Below are positions 24,104 through 36,214 of a stretch of 64,000 nt of DNA, in pieces. Source of the stretch: Dryomyza anilis. Taxonomy: Eukaryota; Arthropoda; Insecta; Diptera; Dryomyzidae. A program made the translations under genes and the position numbers. The stretch's first letter is position 1, and each line of letters opens with the position of its first letter. The DNA lies in NCBI GenBank assembly GCA_951804985.1, contig OX638130.1, forward strand, positions 104,668,040 through 104,732,039. Direction: 5' to 3'. The notes below the pieces were generated by a model. The model made no database searches and had not been told where the DNA came from. It was given only the letters and a program-made list of their open reading frames with translations.

Positions 24104-25045
24104 ACACAGAAAAAAATATTGTACGTATATAAAACAATTGATATTAATAGCAAACAAAATCGTATTCCAATTAAAAATATGAATGTATTAACTAATTAAT
24201 TAATTGTATTTACACATTTTTTAATTAAAATATTAATAGGAATAAATTTAATATAATTTCAATACAACTAAATTTTTAATAGTATTAACTACTTTTTTTT
24301 TGATACTTTTGATTTATTCCTTTTCTTAAATTGCAACACTGTTTTTTTCTTCTGGATTTCATTTTGTTTTTTGTTTGTGCGTCTCGTGCGTCGGCGGCGT
24401 CGTTCAGTTTCTTCTAACATTATTTTCTTCTACGTTGCTATTTTTTAACAGGATATTGCATTACTTAGTGTATGTTATGTTATTAAAGCATTAAATGGCT
24501 CAATTTATTTTTGCTGTCAAAAATTTGAACAAACAGCCTATGATGCTCATTTTGTTGCATATTAAATCATTAAAAAGCGAATATTAAATTTTATGTTTGA
24601 CTCAATTAATTGGCCCACCTGTAGAAGTTGTGAAAACTGACTTCGGTAAAACATTGGTTAGTTTAAAAGAATTTTACAAAGCATATCAAAAAGTATAAAA
24701 ACTTATTTAATATTTATTTTATGTTATATATTGAATTAAATTATTTTTATTTTCATATGTTTCTATTCGACAAATATTTTATTTTATTTAATTTAACAAA
24801 ATATTTAATTGATCCAATTTCTACCGAATGAAATTTTTAATTGATGTTACTAATTAATTAATGATTTAAAAATTTCCAATAAAAAATATAATATATATAA
24901 CAACTTTAATGTCAATATCCAATTAACATATTCTCATTATTACGAATATGGAATTCAATGTTACTAAAAGTTACATCGGCTGAGTTTCTATTAAAAATTA
25001 ATTGGATTGATTAACATTTTAGTTATATTTACACTCTTTTTTTCT
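24104..25045 (+). mobile_element. 0.94-kb AT-rich element with ACACAGAAAAAAA ends, copy 1
   Basis: Begins ACACAGAAAAAAATATTGTA; its near-identical partner at 39743-40688 ends TTTTTTTCTGTGT, so the ends form a short inverted repeat. The interior is AT-rich apart from one GC-rich patch (GCGTCGGCGGCGTCGTTCAG). No open frame of note. Probably a non-autonomous DNA element. Confidence 0.75.
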
Positions 25046-26164
25046 ATTGTCATTCCGATCATATTGTCGACTACACTGATTTATCAGACGAAACTAGTGT
25101 GAATTTATTCTTTTATACAAACTTTAAGTATAATTTCAGTTAGTTTTATATAAATTATTACACGTTAAATCAAAATTATTAAATATTTTTAAGTTTTTCA
25201 TTCTGTTTAGATTATTATTGTGAAAATATTCGAGTTCATTTGTATATTATCACTGCTCCATTGTATCAGAGACAGCAGCAGCAAGGCATCCATCCAACCA
25301 ACCAATCAGCAGCAATTGCCATCATTCACACGCTTTGTAATACGATGTGGCTGCGACTGATGGTTTTCCAAAAACACTGTAGAATTTTAGACAAACACAA
25401 TGACAGACGGATACATGATATGACAACGAGCACAACGCCGAGGGGCAGACTTTACGACAAAGATGTCGACACAGAGTCGGTTGTGTGTTGATAAAACAAG
25501 GAACTGTTTTTGGGGCTTGAATTGATAATCTATAAATAACTAACTAACTAAACAAGTGGAAACTGAGCCCAAAATTTTGACAACGACATAAAACAGGATT
25601 GATTAAGTGTGAACAATTATGTGAAAAGTGATTATGACACAAATGAAATGGCATCATTGAAGCTGTGATATAAGATAATTATAAAATAAATAGTATAGAA
25701 AAGAAAAATTTAATAAAGAAAGATAAATTCATTTAAAACTATTATTTAAATTGTTTATTTGCATTAAAAAAAATAAACAATTGATATAATTCTAAAGTCT
25801 GATAGAATAACATATATTTTTTCTTTTGATACAAATATAAGTCTCATGGAGCAATAATTGTGAGATATATACAATTTTGTGTAAACCAATTATTGCAATT
25901 TTAGCATGAATGAATTACGGTTAATTTATTGCCGAGAATAATTAATTCCGAAAGAATTTTTTTTCTCGATATTTTTTGCAGTGCTTAATTTTACTAAAAC
26001 AATACCCAATAGGAAATAACATCATTACGTAGTCCATTACTGCCTAATTATTATCGAATCGTAATGCGTCGGAATCTCAATACTGATTTCTGTTTACTTT
26101 TACACATCATTACATCATATACATCATTTCTTCGTAACCAAACAGTCTCAAGGGGTACTTCCAT

Positions 26165-27075
26165 TTCAGCATTACTTTTCACGCAATCGTAATGAAGATT
26201 GGTCGCTTTACACATTACTTTGTAGGTAGTAGTAATGAGGGGTGGTCCATTTGTGCATTACTTTGTACGCAATAGTAATGAGGGGTGGTTCCATTTGTAC
26301 AACTCTTTGTACGCAGTGGTAATGAGGAGTGGTTTCATATGTGCATTACTTTGCAAGCAGAAGTAATGAGAGGTGGTTCCATTTGAACATTACTTTGTAC
26401 GCAATGGTAATGAGGGGTACTTCTTTTTGTACATTACTTTGTGCGCAGTAGAAATGAGGAGGTGGTTCCATTTGTACCATACTATGTACGCAGTGGTAAT
26501 GAGGGGTGGTTCCATTTGTGCATTATTTTGTGCGCAGTAGTAATGGGGGGTGGCTCTATTCGTACATTACTTTGTGCGCAGTAGTAATGAGGGGTGGTCC
26601 ATTTGTGCATTACTTTGTACGCATAGTAATGAGGGGTGGTCCATTTGTGCATTACTTTGTACGCATAGTAATGAGGGGTGGTTCCATTTGTACAACTCTT
26701 TGTACGCAGTGGTAATGAGGAGTGGTTTCATATGTGCATTACTTTGTAAGCAGAAGTAATGAAGGGTGGTTCCATTTGAACATTACTTTGTACGCAGTGG
26801 TAATGAGGGGTAGTTCTATTTGTACATTACTTTGTGCGCAGTAGAAATGAGGAGGTGGTTCCATTTGTACCATACTATGTACGCAGTGGTAATGAGAGAT
26901 GGTTCCATTTGTACCTTACTATGTACGCAGTGGTAATGAGGGGTGGTTCCATTTGTGCATTATTTTGTGCGCAGTAGTAATGGGGGGTGGCTCTATTCGT
27001 ACATTACTTTGTGCGCAGTAGTAATGGGGGGTGGTTTCATTTATATATTACTTCGTGCGCAATAGTTATGGGTGT
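26165..27075. repeat. 44-bp minisatellite with higher-order repeat
   Basis: About 20 units of consensus GTAATGAGGGGTGGTTCCAT plus TTGTGCATTACTTTGTACGC and a few joining bases, 42-46 bp each. Distinct variant units (for example GGTTTCATATGTGCATT at 26331 and 26724) recur 393 bp apart, so nine-unit blocks have been duplicated. It lies in Vav intron 1. Confidence 0.92.
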
Positions 27076-27948
27076 TCTGAAACTTATGTCCTTCATTTAA
27101 TAAAAAATCTGTATATTTTTTATCCGCAAATAATGCATTAATCCTTAATTTCCACAGCACCTAAATGGAAAACACGATCAATACGAAATGTTAATTATAA
27201 TCAACATGTTACCCAGCAACAATTATAATTAAATGCGACTGGAAATCGATAAATTTTGAATTTCTCTCATTTTCTTAAAGGCATATATATTAATAATTTA
27301 AAAATTAATACACATTAGATAAAAATAAATAATCAACAAGTACCTGTTCCATTTCCACATGACTTAGTAATCTGAGGGTAAAAGATGATAGTTCTATTTC
27401 AGCATTACTACGTAAGTGAAAACTGGCATTAGTCATTTATATACATTACTGCTACTTTACAAATGAACTAATTCGAATTTTGTATGATATGTATTGAAGA
27501 AAACATTGGTTACCGTTCAAAATAGGTCGGAATATTTCCCACTGGGACTGTCTTGAAACAATTCTCTGTCGAAACAATTTTTTCCCCAAAGAAATTCGTA
27601 CTCAAGGCTATTTTTCCTGCACAATTCATCCTTATCAAATTCTCTCATATGAAATTCTTCCACGACCCAATTCATTCACGAGGTAATTCATTCACGAGTC
27701 AATTCATTCCGTAGTCAATTTTTTCTGTAATTCATTTCTCATGGACAGTTCTTTCCTGTTGCAATTCTTTCCTGTTGCAATTCTTCCCAGAATCAATTCT
27801 TTTCGAAACATTTTTTTCCGCAGACACGCAGTACTATTCTGCCTTAAAACAATTAGATATGGAATCAATTCTTTGCCGAAACAATTCTTTCTGACGGCCA
27901 TTTCTCGCTAATAATTCTTTTATATGAAATTCTTCAACGAATCAATTA

Positions 27949-29082
27949 AGGACTGCGTCGAATAAAATTGTCCGCTACAAATATGAAAAAATCTAGAAAT
28001 CTAGTAATTGAATTTTTATAGAATAAAATATTTTATTTTGCAAATTATTTTTAGATTTAAAAAAATATATAAAAAACCAGAAATTAATATGTTTTAATAA
28101 AAAGTTTTAATTTTTCCGGAACCCCTTCCATTAATGTTGTAATGGTAGTGTCCGACACCCTCACAGCTGCTGAAGACCACTTTCTTTTAAAGTTTTGAAG
28201 GTCTTTGGCCACTCTTTTTGTTGTCTTCATCTCTCTTTTTACTAAATCCCAGTATCTCTCAATCGGCCTGAGTTCTAGACAGTTTGGCGTAAAAATGGAA
28301 GCAATCTCTTTTGCAAGCATTCACATATATTTCGCTATTAATTGTACCCGATGTCACGAATTAGCTGCTCCTTTTTCCACAACTGCAAATTGCATGCCAA
28401 ACAAGGAATTTCTTTGGGAATTTTGTCATTTTTTTTGATTTGAATTTTTCTGCGACATTTCCTCGAGAATCGGCTGTATAAAATTCCTGCCCAGGTAGCT
28501 GAGAAAAGTCGTCCATTATGCAGCAATAGAATTTAAAAAAAAAATCTTGGTTCAGCTTTTTAGCTCGTTGTTTTGCGGTTTCATTCTTGACGGCATTTCT
28601 ATCCGGAACTTTTTGGACCTTGTACGTCTTCAGCCCAGCTTCTATCTTAGTCCGCGCACGTAAGATTCTGAGCAATCCGCCTTTCTCGCCAATTTCCTTC
28701 CGGATATGCTTGGATCTTTCTTCGACTTTTCACGATCATGTGGGCCTTTTTTTACCATAACCTTTCTTCCGATCAATACTCAGGTCTTCCTTAAAGCGGT
28801 TGATAACGCGAGAAATGGTCTTAGGGAGGTAGCCCCTACCTCCTTGGCAATTTTTTTAAAAGACCAACTAGGTTGTTTTAGAAAAATTTTAATTATATTT
28901 TCTCGCACTTCCACTTCGTTTGCCATTTTCACGTTAAATAAATTTTGTATTGACTATAACTGACACAAATTATTTTTTGCCATTTAATTCAGAGCTACTA
29001 TGATCAAATTTTTTTAATTTTAATCTTGCAATAGCACATTATGGGAAGATATGTAACGGACAATTTTATTCGACGCAGTCCT
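27949..29082 (-). mobile_element. Tc1-like (DD37E-type) element, 1134 bp, decayed
   Basis: Perfect terminal inverted repeats of about 26 bp beginning AGGACTGCGTCGAATAAAAT, with TA on both sides (27947-27948, 29083-29084). It is inserted inside a short-period array that continues on both sides. The transposase inside is frameshifted and internally deleted. Confidence 0.87.
28084..28926 (-). pseudogene. Tc1-like transposase relic
   Basis: Starts MANEVEVREENIIK-like (ATG 28926) and shifts frame after the KKIAKEVGAT helix. In other frames it continues through INRFKEDLSIDRKKGYG, LKTYKVQKVPDRNAVK, GQEFYTADSRGNV, FLVWHAICSCGKRSS and NCLELRPIERYWDLVKREMK, ending near 28084. The order matches the mosquito-type ITmD37E transposases. 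The segment that should carry the second catalytic Asp (between the CSCGK and ELRPIERYW blocks) is deleted, so it is dead. Confidence 0.82.
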
Positions 29083-29837
29083 TATAACATATTTAATTTA
29101 TTCCATATCAATACGCAATTTCTTCCTGACAATTCTTCCCCGAATCATTTCTTTCCGAACATTTCCGAAAATTTCACTAGACATTTCTTCAGCGGGCAAT
29201 TTTTTTGGTGACAATTTTGCATGGTAACATTTCGTTCCCGAGGTAATTCTTTCTCAAGGCAATTTTTCCTGGACAACTCTTGTTTATGTAATTCTTCCCA
29301 GAGTCAATTCAATCCTAGTCAATTCTTCCCCCAATGCATTACTTCCACCAAACCATTCTTTCCAGAAACAATTCTACACTCAAATATATTTCTTATTAAT
29401 AGAAATGTTTAACAGAATTTATGAAAATAAAAAAAAAAAATCTATATAAAGAAAACATTCTCAATTAATATGAGATAAAACTGATTTCATGAATGGTTAC
29501 ATAGAACTGCCGAAAAAAATTTGTTTTTGTTGGTAACTAAGCAAAAAATACGATCCCTTATCACGTAGCATACGATAAGAAATGCGCCACAGACTTATTG
29601 GCGAATACGACGACAACTTCCTACACTTGTGTGCAGCCACTTTATGAATGAATTCGAAATCAGTATTGTTTGGGAAAAACGAACAAAAGTAACGAACATT
29701 TTGGTAACTTATCTATGACTTGTTTATAAAAGTTGCCAACTTTTTTAAGTGTTTAGGCAACAATCAAATTTTTATCATTGACAAAAATTATCAAAATGAA
29801 AATATTAAATGTTGCATGTTGTGTAAAATTAAACATT

Positions 29838-29974
29838 GGCGCATAATCATAGACAATTTAAAGTTGACTTTAAATTTAAAATAAACTTTTTGAAATTTTA
29901 TACTATACAAAATTTGTCCAAAATGTCGATTTTAATTTTAAAATTGATTTAGTCTATGATTATGCGCCATTTTA
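29838..29974. mobile_element. 137-bp miniature TIR element (GGCGCATAATCATAGAC)
   Basis: Ends GGCGCATAATCATAGAC and the exact inverse, with a largely palindromic AAATTTAAA-type interior. Confidence 0.65.
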
Positions 29975-31284
29975 TCGACCTTATTAAGAATATGAATTCT
30001 ATATATGAATTAGAGACATTTCAATTTTAACTATTTAACGAGTAAAATATAAAATTTGTATTCTAGAGTTATAGCAGAATATTTCAGGCGATGTATTTAA
30101 TAGGAAAATGTTTTATTTACTGATAAATCAAAAAAAAAATACAATAAAAACCAAAAAAAGTCCGGTGGAGTTGATTTTTTTTTAATCCGGATTTATTCCA
30201 GCCCTGTATAGCGGCCGTAATATTATTTCAGGGGAGCACAAATATTATACCCTTTTAATAGTTAGAACATTCAATTTTTATTTAAGACTTCAATTAGATA
30301 TATCGAAAATTAAGAACAGATATTAAAGTTATTTTACTCTTAGAAATTGAAACATTTTCCAAATTAATTTTCAAACATTGGATCATATTAATAAAAAAAA
30401 AAAAACTATTTGCCTACATTTTCTGATAAAATCTTATAACTGATTGCAGAATTTTCAAAGTAAAATTTTGTATTTTCGAACTTTGCATACAAATTTTAGA
30501 AAAGTATGTAAATTTTCAAAGTAAATGGGTAGTTCAATCTTTTTTTTAATATATTTTTCGAACTTTCATACAAATTTTAGAAAATGAGTTTAAATTGACA
30601 AATCATAAAATTAGCTTTCAAGTCGATTTATATTAATATGACGCATTGTATTATAAAAATCGATCTTATTTACAATCAAATAAAATAATGTCACAATATA
30701 TATAGAATTTAATTGAAAAAATGAGTAATTGTTAAAAAAAAAGAAAACAAACAAAATTTTCGTCATTATTTGCGTTTATTACAGATTATTTGCAAATTAA
30801 ATGGAAAAATGTCTGAATGTGTAATTTCAATACAAATATATTTTTGCATTCTACAAATAAATTAGAGTTTATAATCATAAATTCAATATTAAAAATATAT
30901 TTTTATAATACTCTTCAATAAATAAATTGCGCAATGAAACACTCAATGAAAATCAAAGAAATTGGTGATATTACGTGCGTTATTCTTTTTATAAATCATT
31001 GATAAAATAAAAATTATTACCAAAGTAGAAAAAAGTCACCATTAAACATTTCAGACCATATTTCAGACAAAACATTGATCAACATTTTTTTGAACTGAAA
31101 TAAGTTTATATCAAAAAAAGATGAAGATCTACCAGAATATAGTAATTTTAATTATTCTGGATAAAATGAAACATTTTTTTTATTCATAAAATACGAATGA
31201 TATAAAAATAGTCTAAAACAAAACCAGCATCTGAGGATTCATTCTGTGAATCAGTGATGCATTTTGAGAAAATAAAAATGTATC

Positions 31285-31745
31285 ATCAAAAAATAAAATT
31301 GTACGATTTAAAATAAAAACGTACTTTTGTAAAAAAAAAATTGTTTTGAATCGTACTAAAATTTTCGAAACGTCTCCAAAACAAATTTTTGAAAAGGTAC
31401 AAAATGTGATCCCATTGAATCACAACTGACGACCAAAAAAAAAAAAAAGGACATGCGGAAAATTTTCCAAAGGTACAAAATTTTTGAGTCAGATCCAAAA
31501 GATACAAATTTTCCCATCGGATCCCAACTGGCGATAAAAAATAAAATAATAAAGGACATACGAAAAATTTTCCAAAGGTACAAAATTTTTGACGACCAAA
31601 AAAAAAAAAAGGGCATTAAAAAAATGTTCGTACTTCTAAACAAAAACGTACTACAAAATTAAAAAAAAAGTACTTAGTACGAACTGCTAAGTATTTCGTA
31701 CTTTCAAAATAAAAACGTACTCTAAATAGTACGAAAGTACGCACT
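31285..31745. repeat. internally repeated A-rich tract with GGTACAAAATTTTTG units
   Basis: The segment GAAAATTTTCCAAAGGTACA appears twice (near 31456 and 31564) with CCCAACTGGCGA / CACAACTGACGA blocks and poly(A) runs, about 108 bp apart. ORFs through it are chance products of the A-rich strand. Confidence 0.6.
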
Positions 31746-31885
31746 TATAATTTTTTAAATACAAACTGATTGAAAACTCCCATCCTACCAGTTTAAAATA
31801 AAACAACAGTATTGCCTTAAAGTATTTTCCACCCTATTACTGGATAACTTATTCAATAAAAAAATTGTTTAACATTAGAGTAGTC

Positions 31886-32526
31886 CAGAGCTGTAAAGGT
31901 TAGATTACGATTACTTTTGATTACGATTACTAAAGAATCGTAATCAATAATTTTGATTACGATTCTTAGTAGTCGTAATCAAAAATTTTGATTACGATTA
32001 GAAATAATCAAAAAGTAATTTGATTCTTAGTACATTTTTTGATTATTTTCACGACTACTTTAAAATAATCAAAAACTAATAATCCGACTACTTTTTTTTT
32101 GATTATTTGAAAATAATCAAAAAATGTAATCCGACTACTTTTTTGTTTGATTATCTGAAAATAATCAAAAAAAATTAATCCGACTACTTTTTTTTGATTA
32201 CTTCTATTTTTTGATTATTTGATAATTTGATATTTGATTATTTGATAATCAAAAAATAATCAAGAAAAATAGAATCAAAAGTAGTCGGATTACTTTATTT
32301 TGATTATTTTCAAATAATCAAAAAAAAATAGTCGGATTACTAGTTTTTGATTATTTTAGAGTAGTCGTAAAAATAATCAAAAAATGTACTAAGAATCAAA
32401 TTACTTTTTGATTATTCCTAATCGTAATCTAAATTTTTGGAAACGACTACTACGTATCGTAATCAAAAATTTTGATTACGACTACTAAGAATCGTAATAA
32501 AAAGTAATCCAACCATTACAGCTCTG
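31886..32526. mobile_element. 641-bp foldback hAT-like element with 8-bp target duplication
   Basis: Termini CAGAGCTGTAAAGGTT and, inverted, CAGAGCTGTAATGGTTGG. A perfect 8-bp duplication GAGTAGTC is at 31878-31885 and 32527-32534. Almost the whole element is one long hairpin built from repeats of GATTACGATTAC, AGTAGTC and AATAATCAAAAA, with its centre near 32210-32240. It has no coding frame. Confidence 0.87.
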
Positions 32527-32901
32527 GAGTAGTCACAACCTTAACAGCCTCCTAACAATTAACAACCGCCCACAAGCAACAACTGTCAGCAACAGCCGCA
32601 GGAAGAGCATCCACTCGAACAGACAACCTTTAATGTGCTTTGATGATGTTGTTTTTAATTCCCTCATCGTCTCGTCACTACACCATTGAACAACTGCGCG
32701 CACACACACACATCACACATGGAAGACACAACACAATATGTTGCTGTTATCCGCAAATAAGTCAGTCATATAAACAAATCAAACAACAGCAAATAACATA
32801 AAATACTTTAGTGTCTATCTGTCTGTCTGTCTGTCGGTGGGTCGCAGCAGAATCGGCCCTGTCAGCAACTTGTGCCTTGGCAGTGTCAAAGAACCACTCA
32901 C

Positions 32902-33129
32902 CTGCGCCATTTGTGGCTTCCGGTTGAAGTCACGCGAATCCATACTGTTCGAATCCAGGAACAGTATTAAATTGCAGAGTAGGACGCCGTCGCGTAGTGT
33001 GAGCGCCAGCACGCGTATTTCGGAATCGGCCCAAGTGGCCTTGTGATCTTGCGGAATGATTTTGCAGCGCGTCAGCCAGGCGACGCATTCGCGCCACAGA
33101 TCATTGTTTCCGCTTGATGCCATGGCCAT
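32902..33129 (-). CDS. Vav: Vav exon 1 (start of CH domain)
   Basis: First coding exon of the fly Vav orthologue, a Rho/Rac guanine-nucleotide exchange factor that acts at the plasma membrane downstream of receptor tyrosine kinases. Translation from ATG 33129 starts MAMASSGNNDLWRECVAW and continues through LTLRDGVLLCNL to RDFNRKPQMAQ, the N-terminal half of the calponin-homology domain as known from Drosophila Vav. A second in-frame ATG lies at 33123; either may be used. The exon ends in CAG followed by the donor gtgagt (32901-32896), phase 0, and joins exon 2 (FLCCKNIKLF...) 28 kb away, restoring the family sequence MAQ-FLC without gap. Reading on past the donor soon leaves the family. The TSS and 5' UTR are not identifiable. 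Only the N-terminal part of the gene is in the window. Confidence 0.93.
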
Positions 33130-35525
33130 TATTTACTATTTATGTTATTGTTTTTTTTGGTGCAAAATATAGGTGGCGAAGATGTAATTTACAAATTTAT
33201 GGTATTTTATATATGATATTTCCAGAGGTCAATAAGATTCAATCACTAGGTTCAGTAGGAGGGATGATTTCTATGTGGGGAAAATGAGGCCACTTTTTTT
33301 CACGTAGGTTACGCCTTTTGCACTGGCAGCAGCAGTTGCTTTTTGTTAATTTTGCACTTTAGTATTAAAAATATATACATATATTTTGCACACAATTTTA
33401 TTTTATTTATTATTGTTTTACTTTTTAACAATTCACTTTTTTTATTTATTTTAGCTGATTTAACTTTTTTACTTTATCACGCAGTCAGCACAGCGCATTG
33501 CTTAATCCATAATCACGTAGTATATTTTATTAACTATAAAAAAAATATATTAAATTTTCTTTTTTTTCAACGTTTTGTTTCAATTTTTCGTCTGCAAAAA
33601 ACTTTTCACTTATCGCAGTTGTTGGTGCTGATGCGCATCATTGTTCTATGCGGCAAAGCATTTATGTCTCGAATGCGCGTATGATGAAAAATAATTTTCT
33701 AATTTTCCAAAAAAGATACTGATGGAATTTTTTGATACACCTCCATTCTGCCGAGGGTGCTAGCGACGAATGCTGCCGCACAACGCAGTCAAATGTTGTA
33801 TACGATTTGTTGTTGCAAACTAGTATGACTTGTAAAAATCGCTACGCTGTATATAATTACATTGTTTTTTCGCTTTTATTATTTTAATTTTAGTGTTTGA
33901 ATTAAAAACTTAAAATTGTTTTTAATTGCTATTTATTGCACTATATCTTCTGAAATTTTAATTTAACTTTGACAGCTTATTTCGGTGTTGAAGACCCGAG
34001 TACATAAGATTCGAGCTGTCAGTTGCCGCAAATATCGAAAGCACCGCAATTGACGCCGATGATTCGATTTTTTTTAGAGTTGCGTTGACTGTTTTAGGGT
34101 TCGCGGACTATTCACCGTAAACAATTCATCGAACACAATTCAACGTATGCCTAATTCATCACTACCATCGTATGCACAAAAAATCTCGCAATTTTTTGGG
34201 AAAATGTTCATTTGTATCTAATTGGCACAACAGTTAATATATTGCATTTATTGAGGAAGTGATAGCAAGAGAAAGCCACAGAATATTTGCAAAAAATCGG
34301 GAAAAAAATCTTTTTTTTTAAACAAATCGAAAGTGTATAGGGCATGGTTTCCATACTATCGGTATGGACACACACTCGGTGTCACAACGAAATAGTGATG
34401 ACAAGTGATAGCAAAAGATAACATGGAAACCATACATAACTCTCCTAAATACATTTTCTTTTCGTAAGATGAATTGTGTGTACGATGAATTGTTATACGA
34501 TAAACACATAAATTCATCGTTAGATGAATTGTGTGTACGATGAATTGTGCAATCGGTGAATTATATATACGATGAATTGTGCATACGATAAATTGTGCAT
34601 ACGATAATATGTGCATACGATGAAATGAGCATTTTATTAATATTTTAGATCGTTCGTTAATTTGTTATATTCAGAAATGCGCGGCGGACAAGGAACAATG
34701 TCCAATTGGCAGAATCAACGGTCAAAGTAAATGACATGTGGCATAAAACTGCATAAACGTTGTGTAGCTACTGTAATAGTAGGTTTTTATATGTCATGTT
34801 TAATTCACTGTCTTAAGGTTTATTCAAATAATCAAGCAACTCGTACATTGTAACGTTAGTTAGTTCTGAGGTTTTGCTAATTGGTTTCTAATTTACATGG
34901 GATTTTTATTGATAATTTTAAATTTATTTTAGAGTTTTTGTGGTATTTTTATTTTTATATGAGATATTTTGTGTTAATGTTACTTGCTGTGAAAATTTGA
35001 AATGACTGTGAATTTTTTAGTTAATTTTTAATTGCTGTGGGAATTAAATCAGTTCAGCGAAAATCTGAATCTACGCTTTCTAACTGTTTATATATAACTG
35101 TTTATATATCGGCTAAATTAAGCCGTTTTTTCAACATACGACTAGATATTATTTCAATTTTAAATAAAAAGTTTTTAGGCTTTTAGAAAAAATTGAATTT
35201 TCAATTTTGTGCTCCATATCCAGTTTAGCCTTAAAATGTTGTGTTGAAAAAAGTAAAACTATGGAAATCATTTGGAAGTAATATGGTAAAATTTTAGCAG
35301 TGTGGGATAACCATTTATTAAAAATATGACATAAAATGTGTGGCAGCTCTGTTTTCTGGAATCGCCATATTTGTGATTTAATTACAAAGTTTTAATAAGT
35401 TTATAAATTTTTAAACATCAAACAAAAATGTGAGTAATATTTTTCTACAATTAATATTATTTATTACGAAACTGTCATATTCGACTGTTCGTAATTAAGT
35501 GTAATCCAAACCACAAATCTTTTAG
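33130..35525. other. region upstream of Vav, no clear gene
   Basis: This should hold the Vav promoter and any 5' UTR exon, but no element can be pinned down. A degenerate short-period repeat of ACGATGAATTGTG-like units lies at about 34461-34630, and related inverted pieces (TTCATCGAACACAATTC) at 34110-34170. Otherwise it is AT-rich DNA with only short chance frames. Confidence 0.5.
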
Positions 35526-35715
35526 TTTGTTGGACAAAGAGTTGATTAACGCAACAAATCTATTCTATGCATTTAACGAAAATGAGAATTTCTGTTTTGC
35601 TCCATATCCAACAATAACGTTTGATAACGATGGAGCTGGTGATGTGGAATCCATTTTTTTAGGACTTGCACACCACAATGTCCTCTTACTGCAATCGATT
35701 AGGACGGTATTTAAA
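35526..35715 (+). CDS. candidate internal exon of an unrecognised gene
   Basis: An acceptor-like cttttag at 35525 is followed by an open frame LLDKELINATNLFYAFNENE ... FCFAPYPTITFDNDGAGDVE ... HHNVLLLQSIRT and a possible donor gtattt at 35716. The composition is protein-like and unlike the AT-rich noise around it. No clear start exon was found. A gtgagt preceded by AAAAAT at 35427 could be the donor of a non-coding 5' exon. A downstream acceptor at about 36019 would add only a few codons before a stop. It lies between the Vav 5' end and the mucin-like gene. It could also be a decayed gene. Confidence 0.35.
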
Positions 35716-36214
35716 TATCTATAGTTATATTCAACTACATCTTTATATATTTGTAATGCATTATTTTTTGTTAGTGTATGTGCGATGCAATGATGCTAGT
35801 ACTATTCACAATATACATTATCTGTCACACGCATGATTGCAAATATTTAAATTCTTTAGAAGATTAAAGTTCGATATATAATCAAATAATTTAAACGTAC
35901 AATAGCTGACAATTTTTAAAGGTATTTTTGAAAGTATTTGTATTATAGGGCGGTGAATTAAAGACGATGATAATCATAAATATCCGTTTTTTGGTTGAGT
36001 AATGTCCATTTCTTCAGCTACAATTAAAACAATAAATTGTATAAAAGAAACCAAAATGAAACATCCTTAACTCTAGCTGATGTCTTAAAGTCGATGGTGA
36101 GTACTTTGTAATACTATCATTAATATTCATTGCAATAAAAACATTAAAATGCAAAGTTGGAACGAAGTATAAATAATACATTTACAAAAAAGAATATTTG
36201 GATTTTTAGGGGGC

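Larger units (their letters stand above)
27541..29400. repeat. degenerate AATTCTT(C/T)CC array, split by a Tc1-like element
   Basis: Units of about 18-20 bp containing CAATTCTTTCC or AATTCATTC repeat from 27541 to 27946 and again from 29090 to 29400. The element at 27949-29082 is inserted between. The units are very diverged. Confidence 0.7.
4713..32901 (-). other. Vav intron 1 (28.2 kb, repeat-filled)
   Basis: The donor gtgagt at 32901 and the acceptor ttcag at 4713 bound one intron between the two halves of the CH domain. No other convincing host-gene exon was seen inside it on either strand. Its content is transposons, MITEs, a SINE, a minisatellite and AT-rich DNA, listed separately. Stretches where I see nothing specific include about 6250-7690, 10620-12240, 14220-15530, 15780-16800, 20100-20980, 25050-26160, 27080-27540 and 29980-31280. 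Confidence 0.85.

Noticed and set aside
26506..26759. Cys-containing repetitive proteins in the 26-kb region
   Set aside because: Frames arise from the 44-bp minisatellite and shift with unit length.
26165..27075. CRISPR array
   Set aside because: Units are contiguous and similar throughout, with no unique spacers. This is a minisatellite in a fly intron.
33343..33684. 113-aa ORF upstream of Vav
   Set aside because: Phe/Ile/Leu-rich translation of AT-rich DNA with no domain, signal or homology that I recognise.
34674..34724. Small exon starting MRGGQGTMSNWQNQRS with a gtaaat donor
   Set aside because: Plausible splice signals, but only 16 codons and no partner exon in a matching phase could be shown.
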